From the NCBI GenBank assembly GCA_015063485.1, contig SVUA01000017.1, positions 1 through 33,923 on the forward strand: a stretch of 33,923 nt of DNA, in the 5' to 3' direction. The position numbers were made by a program, and so were the translations under genes. The notes beneath the pieces are model-generated. The model ran no database searches. It saw nothing but the letters and a program-made list of their open reading frames with translations, and was not told the origin of the DNA. This document shows positions 26,020 through 33,580 of the stretch, piece after piece (position 1 is the stretch's first letter; each line of letters starts with the position of its first letter). This stretch comes from Oscillospiraceae bacterium. Lineage in GTDB: Bacteria > Bacillota > Clostridia > Oscillospirales > CAG-272.

Positions 26020-26093
26020 AAATGCAAATGAGCAATATTTGTCTGGCATTTAGCAGAGAGTGTCTTGAAATCATAAGCTTTTTGTCTTATAAT
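26020..26093 (+). promoter_or_regulatory. Promoter and possible operator of the third Gfo gene
   Basis: TTGAAA (26065-26070), 17 bases, TATAAT (26088-26093). Just upstream is an inverted repeat, CAAAT (26025-26029) with ATTTG (26037-26041), flanked by AAATGC (26020-26025) and GCATTT (26046-26051), a plausible regulator-binding site. In the leader, TGTGCAGAG/CTCTTTGCGCA (26135-26161) forms a hairpin just before the ribosome site. Confidence 0.65.
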
Positions 26094-26187
26094 ACACTAT
26101 GAGGGAATGGCAACATTCGTCTCAATATAATAAATGTGCAGAGAAAAAAGCTCTTTGCGCATCGCCTGAAAGGAAAATTTGTTGATC

Positions 26188-27249
26188 ATGAGTAAAAAGA
26201 GAGTTGCTATTATTGGCTACGGCGGAATGGGAGGCTGGCACGCAAAGCATTTGCTTGTAAGCGACGTATGTGAGCTTGCGGGTATCTGGGATATAAAGGA
26301 AGAACGCCGTGCGCTTGCTGTTGAGAGAGGAATACATGTATATGGTTCGTTTGACGAGGTACTTGCCGATCCTACGGTGGATATCCTCACACTTGCAGTT
26401 CCGAACGAGCTTCATATGCCCCTCGCCATAGAGGCTCTCCGCGCGGGTAAAAACGTTATTTCCGAAAAGCCCGTAGCTATGAGCAGCGAAGAGCTTCAAA
26501 AAATGATAGACGCGTCAAACGAAACGGGTAAGCTTTTCACCACTCACCAGAATCGCAGATGGGACTGCGATTATTTGATGATGAAGGAGCTTTACGCATC
26601 GGGTAAGCTTGGAAAAGTATTCTGCATTGAATCGAGATATCACGGCTCGCGCGGAATACCGGGTGACTGGAGGACTGAAAAGGAACACGGCGGCGGAATG
26701 ATACTCGACTGGGGCGTACATCTTATCGACCAGATGGTAGGTATTGCGTACGACAGAAAGGTGGAAAAGGTATATTGCCGTTGCGATCACCTTCTCAATA
26801 CCGAGGTCGACGACGGCTTTAAGCTCGACCTTTATTTCGAGGGCGGACTTACCGCGCGTATAGAGGTGTCGACGTATAACTTTATCGCGCTTCCTCGCTT
26901 CTATATGGCTGGAAGACTCGGAACGGCTATAATCAAAGACTGGAAGGACGATTGTCATGTCGTTTGCTGCGACAAGTGGGACGAGGAGAACGTAACTCCC
27001 GTCGTTACTGCGGCAGGTCTTACGAGAACCATGGCGCCCAGAGATGACAAGACTACGACCGAAAGCGTTATCAAGCGTCCCGAATCCGACGTTCACGAAT
27101 TTTATCGCAACGTTTGCCTTGCGATCGATGGAAAGGCAAAGCAGATAGTAACTCACGCTCAGCTCATGAGAGTTATGAAGATAATGGAGGCGGCATTCCG
27201 CTCCGACGAGCTTGGTAGACCTGTCGAGATAGACGACGTAATTTGCTAA
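26188..27249 (+). CDS. Gfo/Idh/MocA family oxidoreductase
   Basis: A 353-residue NAD(P)-dependent dehydrogenase. The ATG at 26188 is given, but its distance from AAAGGA (26169-26174) is 13 bases; TTG at 26182 has ideal 7-base spacing and may be the true start, adding two residues. The Rossmann motif is VAIIGYGGMGGWHAKH; NVISEKPVAM is the EKP motif; HGGGMILDWGVHLIDQMVG carries the Asp and His of the active site. DWRTEKEHGGG fits sugar or inositol dehydrogenase relatives. It is monocistronic unless transcription continues into the 29-residue peptide gene. Confidence 0.9.
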   Translation: MSKKRVAIIGYGGMGGWHAKHLLVSDVCELAGIWDIKEERRALAVERGIHVYGSFDEVLADPTVDILTLAVPNELHMPLAIEALRAGKNVISEKPVAMSSEELQKMIDASNETGKLFTTHQNRRWDCDYLMMKELYASGKLGKVFCIESRYHGSRGIPGDWRTEKEHGGGMILDWGVHLIDQMVGIAYDRKVEKVYCRCDHLLNTEVDDGFKLDLYFEGGLTARIEVSTYNFIALPRFYMAGRLGTAIIKDWKDDCHVVCCDKWDEENVTPVVTAAGLTRTMAPRDDKTTTESVIKRPESDVHEFYRNVCLAIDGKAKQIVTHAQLMRVMKIMEAAFRSDELGRPVEIDDVIC

Positions 27250-27261
27250 GTAACAAAAATT

Positions 27262-27325
27262 ATGAGTCCTTCATATTATGTTATCGTAGGGGATAGCCCC
27301 GACAGACTTAATATGGAGGACTTAT
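27262..27325 (+). promoter_or_regulatory. Ribosome-site-sequestering inverted repeat before the 29-residue peptide
   Basis: ATGAGTCCTTCATATT (27262-27277) pairs over 16 bp, with two G-U pairs, with AATATGGAGGACTTAT (27310-27325). The right arm contains the whole GGAGGA ribosome site (27315-27320). The 32-base loop holds a second hairpin, GGGG-ATAG-CCCC (27289-27300). In any transcript covering both arms translation should be blocked unless the helix is opened. Confidence 0.75.
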
Positions 27326-27327
27326 TT

Positions 27328-27417
27328 ATGAATAACTGTCTTTGCAATCTTTTTGACGATAACGCGCTCTGGATCATCATCATCGCTTTGATCCTGATCT
27401 TCTGTTGCTGCGGCTAA
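27328..27417 (+). CDS. Cys-rich membrane micropeptide (29 residues)
   Basis: ATG 27328 is 7 bases after GGAGGA (27315-27320). The product reads MNNCLCNLFDDNALW, then a hydrophobic span IIIIALILIFCCCG. The pattern of an N-terminal N-N-C-x-C-N, one membrane helix and a terminal Cys cluster recurs in very small clostridial proteins; their role is not established, and some tiny membrane peptides of this type are spore-associated. The perfect ribosome site, the structured leader and a strong terminator 10 bases after the stop argue that it is a real gene. The four Cys near the membrane faces could bind metal or form disulfides. Confidence 0.8.
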   Translation: MNNCLCNLFDDNALWIIIIALILIFCCCG

Positions 27418-27427
27418 GACTAAAGAC

Positions 27428-27460
27428 AAAAAGCGGTGTCCCGTTGGGACACCGCTTTTT
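27428..27460. terminator. Bidirectional terminator between the micropeptide and GH3 genes
   Basis: A perfect 15-bp stem, AAAAAGCGGTGTCCC (27428-27442) with its complement (27446-27460), loop GTT. Confidence 0.95.
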
Positions 27461-27465
27461 GTTGT

Positions 27466-29070
27466 TTATCTCTTCAATTTGGAAATCGTTTGATAAGGCA
27501 TAGTACCCTTTGCCTCGATCTTACCCGCAAGTACGTCAAAGGCATAGATCTGGGAATTAGGCGACTTGTAGCCGTATAGTATTCTCGGAATATTCTCGAT
27601 AGCCTCTATATGCTCGATAGCCAAGGGGTTGCCGAAATGAACGAGAGCGCATATTTTCTTTGGAAGCGCGAGAGCGGTGATGACCGATTCCATTCTTCTT
27701 GTCATACAGTCAGAGCCAAGATAGGGCGCACAGGTGCAGTAGGTAACGAAAACGACCTCGTCGTATTTCGTAGCAGCGTTGAGCACTCTGTCGTTGTCGC
27801 GGCTTCCCGGGTATTCGCGGATAAATTCTATCTGCGCGTTCGGGAAACGCTCCTTGATAGCGTCGTAGATACGGTCGGGAGAGTACCAGCCTCTCATAGA
27901 GATCTCTCCGCCGACCTCCTTTTGCTCTTGTCCTTGAGCGTATTCCTCGGGTATAACTACCGCAAAGAGTCTGCTCTTTTCTGTATCGATTGCGGGGGTG
28001 TATCCGTCTGCGCAGTCAGCGGTTATACAGTCGCGCGCGATGTTTTCGAGTATCTCGTTGATGTTTTCGGGAACGGGATAGGGATTTTCGGGCGTACGGT
28101 CGCAGTATTCCTCAAGAACCATAACGCGACGGACAGCCTCGTTAAGAACCTCGTCGGTTATCTTTCCCTCGTAATAGGAATCTACCATCATTTGATATAC
28201 TTCTTTGGTAGGTGTACGGTAGTTGGGAAGAATGATGTCGTTGCCAGCCATTACAGCAAGTGCCATAGCGTTCTTCTCACCGTACTTCTGTAGAATACCC
28301 ATCATCGCAAGGCTGTCGGTGTAAATTACACCGTCATAACCCTGTTTTCTGATAATGTCTATTACTTTTTTGGACAGAGACGCGGGATAATCGGGGTCTA
28401 TGTTCTTATATACTGCGTGTCTGCTCATGATAGCGGGTAAAAGATCCTTCTTCATAAGATCAAGATATGGCTTGAGTGCGTAATTTAAAAGGTCTTCTTC
28501 GGTATCAAACTCAACCCCCTCTACCATGTGAGTGTCACGGTATCCGCCTGCGCTTTTACCGGGATAATGCTTTCCTGTTCCGTGGAAGTTATAGGAATCA
28601 AATACCTTGAGTATCTCCTCTGCAAAACGGGTAGTATCCTCGGGGTTGTCGGTAAAGGATCTTCCAACCGAGCAAGAATATATGCCGTTATTTCTTTGGA
28701 TATCTATTACAGGTCCCCAAGTTCCCGAGAATCCACACTCTTTAGCCTCTTTTGCGAGATTTGCCGCAAAGGCTCTTACGTATTCGAGATTGTTGCAGGC
28801 GGAAAGAGACATAAGCGGAACGAACGGAGATTTTGACAAGGGGAATTTCGTTTCCATATCGTTTACGATTATTACAGGATACTCAGCTGCCTCACGATAA
28901 AGCTTTGCAAGTTCTCTCGTTTTTTCATTAAACGGAAGCATTATCGCGCCGCAAGCTTGTTTTTTGACAAGTTCAAGAGTGAAATCAATGTCCTCTTGAT
29001 TTCTGAAGCGTCTTGCACACATAACTCTGCCGATTTTTTGTTCGGGTGTCATTTGTTCAATGGTAAGCAT
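27466..29070 (-). CDS. Glycoside hydrolase family 3, NagZ-like
   Basis: A 534-residue protein with AAAGGAG 8 bases before ATG (complement of 29068-29070). The GH3 N-terminal barrel is clear: MTPEQKIGRVMCAR, WGPVIDIQRNNGIY, GKHYPGKSAGGYRDTH and GVIYTDSLAMMG. Asp252 in TDSLAM is the expected nucleophile; Asp179 and His181 of DTH match the Asp-His dyad used by beta-N-acetylglucosaminidases of the NagZ type. A C-terminal alpha/beta domain (~370-520) resembles the GH3 C domain. No signal peptide, so it acts in the cytoplasm, probably on imported GlcNAc-containing or muropeptide fragments. Phosphorylase activity, known in some NagZ-like enzymes, is an alternative. Confidence 0.88.
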   Translation of the reverse strand: MLTIEQMTPEQKIGRVMCARRFRNQEDIDFTLELVKKQACGAIMLPFNEKTRELAKLYREAAEYPVIIVNDMETKFPLSKSPFVPLMSLSACNNLEYVRAFAANLAKEAKECGFSGTWGPVIDIQRNNGIYSCSVGRSFTDNPEDTTRFAEEILKVFDSYNFHGTGKHYPGKSAGGYRDTHMVEGVEFDTEEDLLNYALKPYLDLMKKDLLPAIMSRHAVYKNIDPDYPASLSKKVIDIIRKQGYDGVIYTDSLAMMGILQKYGEKNAMALAVMAGNDIILPNYRTPTKEVYQMMVDSYYEGKITDEVLNEAVRRVMVLEEYCDRTPENPYPVPENINEILENIARDCITADCADGYTPAIDTEKSRLFAVVIPEEYAQGQEQKEVGGEISMRGWYSPDRIYDAIKERFPNAQIEFIREYPGSRDNDRVLNAATKYDEVVFVTYCTCAPYLGSDCMTRRMESVITALALPKKICALVHFGNPLAIEHIEAIENIPRILYGYKSPNSQIYAFDVLAGKIEAKGTMPYQTISKLKR

Positions 29071-29105
29071 TTTTATATCTCCTTTATGGTTTTTGCTTTT
29101 TTATA

Positions 29106-29134
29106 AGTATACCATAATAATTTCAAGATTTCAA
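29106..29134 (-). promoter_or_regulatory. Promoter of the GH3 gene
   Basis: On the minus strand: TTGAAA (29129-29134), 17 bases, TATACT (29106-29111). Confidence 0.75.
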
Positions 29135-29199
29135 TAATGTATATTGCTAATTTATACCATTATATTGCTGTTTTTGAAAAATATTGCGATAAAAGCATA

Positions 29200-29446
29200 T
29201 TTAAATTTTGATTTATCGGTGTGTCGTGTTCGCATAAATTTAACCGAACGGCAATGGATCGTCGAGGACGCCGGTCCATACAGTGTGTAAAAATTGCACA
29301 CATATACCTCGCCGTGAGGCGATGGGAAACTCTAACGATCATAATTTATTTTGTAGGGACCGGCGTCCTCGACGGTCCTAATACAAACGATTTTAACCAA
29401 TCAATCGATATAACGATCTCTCCGATAAACCGCAATTTGTTTGAAT
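29200..29446. mobile_element. Element B: structured element sharing both ends with element A
   Basis: A 247-base element. The left end (29200-29221) matches element A at 21 of 22 bases, and the right end (29422-29446) at 24 of 25. TTTATCGG (29212-29219) and CCGATAAA (29422-29429) are exact inverted repeats. The interior is unrelated to that of A: GTGTG/CACAC (29283-29287, 29297-29301), TCGCC-GTGA-GGCGA (29309-29322), and a long inner inverted repeat of 26 bases (29256-29281 with 29353-29378, 24 Watson-Crick pairs and one G-U). No coding capacity is evident. It fills most of the 530-base gap between the GH3 and DUF1858 genes. Confidence 0.65.
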
Positions 29447-29539
29447 CGTTTTTCAAAACGCATTTAACGGATATCGGCAGCAAGCTTGTTTTGCGTTGAA
29501 AAATAAATAATAAATTTGTGTTTGCAGGACACAATGTTA

Positions 29540-29568
29540 TTGACATTTTAGGCACAAACCTTTATAAT
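29540..29568 (+). promoter_or_regulatory. Promoter of the DUF1858-trmK-nif3 operon
   Basis: TTGACA (29540-29545), 17 bases, TATAAT (29563-29568), a perfect vegetative promoter. Confidence 0.9.
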
Positions 29569-29601
29569 ATAAGTGTATAAAAATAAAGGAGGTATAATTA
29601 G

Positions 29602-29799
29602 ATGAAGATTACAAAGGAATCCATTATCGGTGACGTTTTGGACGCATATCCGGATACCGCTCAATTCTTCTTTGAGATCGGAATGCACTGCCTTGGCTGT
29701 CCTTCTGCAAGAGGCGAGTCTATCGAGGCTGCGTGCTACGTTCACGGAACCGATGCAGATGCTCTTATCGCTAAGATAAACGCTCATATCGGTCAGTGA
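29602..29799 (+). CDS. DUF1858 domain-containing protein
   Basis: A 65-residue protein with AAAGGAGGT (29585-29593) 8 bases before ATG 29602. MKITKESIIGDVLDAYPDTA, then FFEIGMHCLGCPSARGESI and EAACYVHGTDADALIAKINA is the DUF1858 pattern, also found at the N-terminus of ScdA/YtfE-type iron-repair proteins and hybrid-cluster-associated proteins. The CLGC motif (Cys31, Cys34) suggests a redox or metal function. It is the first gene of a probable operon with trmK. Confidence 0.9.
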   Translation: MKITKESIIGDVLDAYPDTAQFFFEIGMHCLGCPSARGESIEAACYVHGTDADALIAKINAHIGQ

Positions 29800-29825
29800 A
29801 ATAAAAGGAAAGAAGGAATTTCTGC

Positions 29826-29856
29826 GGGGAGCGTTGAGTATATATCTGCGCTCCCC
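29826..29856 (+). other. Intra-operon hairpin between the DUF1858 gene and trmK
   Basis: GGGGAGCG (29826-29833) pairs with CGCTCCCC (29849-29856) over a 15-base loop. No T run follows, so it is more likely an mRNA processing or attenuation element than a full terminator. Confidence 0.5.
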
Positions 29857-29870
29857 TATGAAAGAGTGAG

Positions 29871-30551
29871 ATGAACAAAGCTTTGAAATTAAGTAAAAGA
29901 TTACGCGCTGCTGCCGATCTTGTAAGGCAGGACGCATATATTGCAGACGTTGGCACGGATCACGCGTATCTGCCCATAGCTCTTTGTCTTGAAGGGCGGG
30001 TAAAAGGCGCGGTCGCTTCGGATATCAACGAAGGCCCTATATTGCGGGCGCGAGAACATATAAGCGCGTACGGACTTGATACGCGCATTGATACTGTCCT
30101 TGCCGACGGACTTGATGAAATAGGCGTTTATAAGCCTACGGATATCCTTATTCTCGGAATGGGCGGGGAGCTTATCGCAAATATTATTTCGAGAGCTTCT
30201 TTTGTGAAGGACGGGGCGATACGCCTTATATTACAGCCCATGACTCACCCCGAGATATTACGCCGTTTTCTTTTGGACAACGGTTACGCAATTATTGATG
30301 AGAATTTGGTTTTAGAGGAAAAGAAGGTATATCAGGTAATTTGCGCCGAATACACGGGCGAAACGCAAGAATATAGCGACGTCGAGTTGCTTTTGGGCAA
30401 AAAGAATATAGAACGCGGAGGAGAGCTTCTTCTTATGTCGGTCGAGCGATTTATCTCGGTATTTTCTGAACGTTTACGCGGAAAGAAAATGTCGGGGGCA
30501 GATACCACGGAGGAAGAAAAAATTCTCGCTGAATTGGAGGAGTTAAAATGA
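29871..30551 (+). CDS. trmK: tRNA (adenine(22)-N(1))-methyltransferase TrmK
   Basis: A 226-residue class I SAM-dependent methyltransferase. The N-terminal helix LSKRLRAAADLV leads into the SAM motif YIADVGTDHAYLPIALC; VASDINEGPILRAREHI is the acidic SAM-ribose site; DILILGMGGELIANII is the catalytic motif region of TrmK. The C-terminal third is a coiled helical segment, as in the Bacillus enzyme. It methylates A22 of tRNA with a long variable arm or tRNA(Tyr/Ser)-type substrates. The ribosome site is weak (GAGTGAG), and the stop overlaps the nif3-like start (ATGA), the usual trmK-nif3 pairing in Bacillota. Confidence 0.92.
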   Translation: MNKALKLSKRLRAAADLVRQDAYIADVGTDHAYLPIALCLEGRVKGAVASDINEGPILRAREHISAYGLDTRIDTVLADGLDEIGVYKPTDILILGMGGELIANIISRASFVKDGAIRLILQPMTHPEILRRFLLDNGYAIIDENLVLEEKKVYQVICAEYTGETQEYSDVELLLGKKNIERGGELLLMSVERFISVFSERLRGKKMSGADTTEEEKILAELEELK

Positions 30552-31315
30552 AAGTAAAAGAGCTTTACGACTATCTTGATGCGCGAATCCCACGCTCACT
30601 TTCTTGTGAATGGGATAACGACGGACTTTTATGCTGTCCTGATGGCGAACGAGAGGTTCGTCGGGTACTCGTCGCGCTTGACGTTACAGATAAGGTGTGC
30701 GATGCCGCGATAGAGGGCGGATATGACGTTATAGTTTCTCATCACCCCTTTATCTTTAAGGGGTTGACGGCAGTAAACGGTCAAGACATTGTAAGCGCAA
30801 AGGTAATAAAGCTTATCGCAAACGGAATCGCGGTAATGTCGTTTCATACTCGCCTTGATGCCGTTTCGGGCGGTGTCAACGATATGCTTGCGGCTTTGCT
30901 TGACCTAAAAAACGTAGAAGCCTTTGGCGAGGGAGACGAGACTCTCGGAAGAATAGGAGAGCTTGACTCGCCGATGAAAATATCGGATTTTGCAAAAAAG
31001 GTAAAGGACGCGCTTCACGCTCCCGTTGTATTTTACTCGGAGACGGATATCCCCGTTTTTCGCGTTGCGGTGCTTGGCGGCTCGGGCTCGGACGATATAG
31101 ATGCGGCTAAAGCGGCAGGTGCTGACACCTACGTTAGCGGAGAACTTAAATATTCGCGCATGACAGAAGCCTCGGAGACGGGAATAAATCTTTTAGCGGC
31201 AGGTCATTTTTATACAGAGAATCCCGTTTGTCACGTGCTCAAAGAGGTTATAATCGGAGCAGAGGCAAATATCGAGTGCGATATATTTTTTAGCGGAAAT
31301 ATTTTGGCAGTATAA
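30548..31315 (+). CDS. Nif3-like dinuclear metal-center hexameric protein
   Basis: A 255-residue protein (family label GTP cyclohydrolase I type 2/NIF3). ATG 30548 overlaps the trmK stop. Motifs: CEWDNDGLLC, RVLVALDVTD, VIVSHHPFIFKGL (His pair of the dinuclear site), FHTRLDAVSGGVNDMLA (His and Asp ligands), and AAGHFYTENPVCHVLKE at the C-terminus (His and Glu ligands). The complete metal set is present. The short form lacks the central extra domain of longer homologues. Its biochemical role is unsettled; pairing with trmK is conserved. Confidence 0.92.
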   Translation: MKVKELYDYLDARIPRSLSCEWDNDGLLCCPDGEREVRRVLVALDVTDKVCDAAIEGGYDVIVSHHPFIFKGLTAVNGQDIVSAKVIKLIANGIAVMSFHTRLDAVSGGVNDMLAALLDLKNVEAFGEGDETLGRIGELDSPMKISDFAKKVKDALHAPVVFYSETDIPVFRVAVLGGSGSDDIDAAKAAGADTYVSGELKYSRMTEASETGINLLAAGHFYTENPVCHVLKEVIIGAEANIECDIFFSGNILAV

Positions 31316-31341
31316 AAATCTTAAATAAAAGGAGAAAGATA

Positions 31342-32034
31342 ATGACATACGTAGTTTCCGATCTTCACGGATCGTTTGGAAAATTCAAAAAGCTTTTAAA
31401 GGAGATAAGATTCACCGACGATGACGTTATGTACGTCCTCGGCGATATCGTGGATTACGGCGAGGAATCCATAGAGCTTCTTTGCGACCTCAGTATGCGC
31501 TTTAACGTCATACCCATCGTCGGCGACCACGATCTTCGCGCGCTCAAACTCCTTACAGAGCTTGATAAAATGCTCAAAAACGGCGCGCCGAGCGATCCTT
31601 CTATTCTTACCGAGATGACGGCTTGGATTCAAGACGGAGGACAGAAAACGATGGAGGGCTTCAAGGCTCTTGATGACGATATGAAGGAAGGCGTTCTCGA
31701 ATATCTCTCCGATATGTCGCTTTACGAGGAGGTCGAGGTAAAGGGCAGAAAGTATCTGCTTTTACACGCGGGAATTGCCGATTTCGACCCCGATACGCCT
31801 CTTGAGGACTACATGCCCGAGGATCTTGTAAGCGAAGCTCTTGACGTGAACAGAGAATATTTTGACGATGTGACGATTATTGCGGGACATATCCCCACCT
31901 ATGAGATAGACGAGGCTGATAAGGGACAGATATATTACGGTGAGGGCAGTATAATAATAGACTGCGGCGCGGCGTTTGACGAGCCGCTTGCCTGCCTGCG
32001 CCTTGAGGACGGCAAGGAGTTTTACATCGCATGA
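31342..32034 (+). CDS. Calcineurin-like (PPP-type) metallophosphatase
   Basis: A 230-residue phosphoesterase; ATG 31342 follows AAAGGAGAAAG (31328-31338). Metal-site motifs run in order: VVSDLHGSFGKF, VLGDIVDYGEES, IVGDHDLRAL, LLLHAGIADFD and IIAGHIPT. Two of them depart from the PPP consensus: GDIVDYG for GDxxDRG (losing the phosphate-binding Arg) and GDHD for GNHD. The metal ligands themselves are retained. Relatives include Ap4A- and protein-serine/threonine-type phosphatases; the substrate here is uncertain. Its stop overlaps the rlmD-type start, so the two are co-translated. Confidence 0.85.
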   Translation: MTYVVSDLHGSFGKFKKLLKEIRFTDDDVMYVLGDIVDYGEESIELLCDLSMRFNVIPIVGDHDLRALKLLTELDKMLKNGAPSDPSILTEMTAWIQDGGQKTMEGFKALDDDMKEGVLEYLSDMSLYEEVEVKGRKYLLLHAGIADFDPDTPLEDYMPEDLVSEALDVNREYFDDVTIIAGHIPTYEIDEADKGQIYYGEGSIIIDCGAAFDEPLACLRLEDGKEFYIA

Positions 32035-33389
32035 AAAAGGACGACCGTATCGTCCTTGAGATAGGCGACATAAACAACTTGGGTTGCGGTGTCGGACGTG
32101 CCGAGGACGGAAGAGTAGTCTTTGTTAAGGGAGCGGTCACGGGTGACACGATAGAAGCAAAGATCATAAAAGTCAATAAAAGCTTTGCGGTAGCGCGAAT
32201 GGAGAAGTTGATAACGGCTTCTCCATGTCGTGTTGAAAGGGATAGCTGCACAGCTCCCCTCTCATGCGGTGGCTGTGTTTACAGACATATAAAATACGAG
32301 CATGAGCTTGAGATAAAGCGGGGCTATGTTAAAAACGCTTTTGTTAAAGTGGGACTTGCCGACGTGAACGTCTTGCCCGTTATGAATACGGGCAAAATTA
32401 CGGGATACCGCAATAAAGGTCAGTTTCCGCTGACGACGGTAAAGGGCAGAGTGACCGCGGGCTTTTACGCTTCAAAGTCGCATAATATCGTTCCGTCCGA
32501 TGAATGCGCTATCCAAGACCCCGCATTTGCCAAGGTAGTGGCAGAGGTCTGCCGTTTTGCGACGGAAAGGGGAATATCGACCTATAACGAGGAGACTGGC
32601 AAGGGAATCTTGCGCCACGTGTATCTTCGTATTGCGCAAAAGACAGGCGAAATTATGCTCTGTATCGTTATAAATTCGGATAATTTACCGCACGCGGACG
32701 AGCTTTGCCAAAGAATAAGAGAGATTTTTCCGCTCGTTAGCGGCATACTCCTGAACGTAAATAAGAAAAATACAAATGTTGTTCTTGGGGATAGATTTAT
32801 AACCCTGTGGGGAAATGATTACATAGAGGACGAGCTTTGCGGTCTGCGTTTCAGAATAAGTCCGCAGTCCTTTTATCAGGTGAATCGTGACGGCGCGGAG
32901 ATGCTTTATACCGAGGCGGCAAAGAAAGCCGAGCTTCGCGGCAATGAAGTCTTGATGGACCTTTATTGCGGAACGGGAACGATAGGGCTTTCGATGGCAA
33001 AAAATACAAAAAAGCTTGTTGGAATAGAGATAGTCGAGTCGGCGGTCGAGTGCGCAAAGGAGAATGCCGAGCGAAACGGTGTGCAGAACGCCGAGTTTTA
33101 CTGTGCCGACGCGTCGGACAGAGAAACTATCCTCAAATGTGCGGGCGGAGTGCGTCCCGACGTAGTTGTCATCGACCCGCCGAGAAAGGGAACGACAAGG
33201 GAGCTTGTCGAGTGCCTTGCATCGCTCCAAGTGCCGAGAGTGGTCTACGTTTCGTGCGACCCCGATACGCTCGCCCGCGACTGTGTGTGGTTTAAAGAAA
33301 TGGGTTATGAAATAGGCGAAGTTCAACCCGTTGATATGTTTGCGAGAACAGGGCACGTTGAAACTATTGTTTGTCTTCGCAAACAATAG
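32031..33389 (+). CDS. rlmD: 23S rRNA (uracil-5-)-methyltransferase RlmD/TrmA family
   Basis: A 452-residue enzyme that makes 5-methyluridine in 23S rRNA. ATG 32031 overlaps the previous stop (ATGA). Residues ~1-60 form the TRAM domain (VLEIGDINNLGCGVGRAEDG). CRVERDSC ... LSCGGCVYRH gives the Fe-S-type cysteines. The SAM fold has MDLYCGTGTIGLSMA, VGIEIVESAVECAKEN and VVIDPPRKGT; VVYVSCDPDTLARD carries the catalytic Cys. In Bacillota such proteins (RlmCD type) may modify two sites. The C-terminus ETIVCLRKQ is unusual after the conserved GHVET, and its codons form one arm of a perfect hairpin that opens the adjoining array. Confidence 0.9.
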   Translation: MKKDDRIVLEIGDINNLGCGVGRAEDGRVVFVKGAVTGDTIEAKIIKVNKSFAVARMEKLITASPCRVERDSCTAPLSCGGCVYRHIKYEHELEIKRGYVKNAFVKVGLADVNVLPVMNTGKITGYRNKGQFPLTTVKGRVTAGFYASKSHNIVPSDECAIQDPAFAKVVAEVCRFATERGISTYNEETGKGILRHVYLRIAQKTGEIMLCIVINSDNLPHADELCQRIREIFPLVSGILLNVNKKNTNVVLGDRFITLWGNDYIEDELCGLRFRISPQSFYQVNRDGAEMLYTEAAKKAELRGNEVLMDLYCGTGTIGLSMAKNTKKLVGIEIVESAVECAKENAERNGVQNAEFYCADASDRETILKCAGGVRPDVVVIDPPRKGTTRELVECLASLQVPRVVYVSCDPDTLARDCVWFKEMGYEIGEVQPVDMFARTGHVETIVCLRKQ

Positions 33390-33395
33390 TTTCAA
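33358..33395 (+). repeat. Perfect 16-bp palindrome spanning the rlmD stop codon
   Basis: TTGAAACTATTGTTTG (33358-33373) pairs exactly with CAAACAATAGTTTCAA (33380-33395); loop TCTTCG. The rlmD stop (33387-33389) lies inside the right arm. There is no T run, so it is not a standard terminator; it appears to be the first hairpin of array 2. Confidence 0.85.
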
Positions 33396-33560
33396 CAATG
33401 AATTGCAACCTTGCGGTTGCGTGAATTGAGTACAAGTGCTCATGAATTGCCTACGGCATGAATTGCGCTGCGGCGCATTGGGGTTGCAATTCAATTCATG
33501 GAGCGTAGCGAGAAATCATGAAGCAGTAGGCTTCAATTCATGACACAAAGTGTCAAATCA
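33396..33560. repeat. Hairpin array 2 with inverting spacer word TGAATTG / CAATTCA
   Basis: Short hairpins separated by a 7-base word. Left half: TGAATTG at 33399-33405, 33422-33428, 33443-33449 and 33459-33465. Right half: CAATTCA at 33487-33493, 33492-33498 and 33534-33540. Hairpins include GCAACC-TTGC-GGTTGC (33405-33420), GCC-TAC-GGC (33449-33457), GCGC-TGCG-GCGC (33465-33476), GAAGC-AGTAG-GCTTC (33520-33534) and TGACAC-AAA-GTGTCA (33541-33555). The plan is the same as array 1 but the spacer word differs. It ends 20 bases before the four-helix-bundle start codon. Confidence 0.8.
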
Positions 33561-33580
33561 TTCAAAAACGAGGATTTACG

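Noticed and set aside
27262-27325. Known riboswitch or T-box before the micropeptide
   Set aside because: No conserved riboswitch core or T-box sequence could be recognised; only the helix over the ribosome site is supported.
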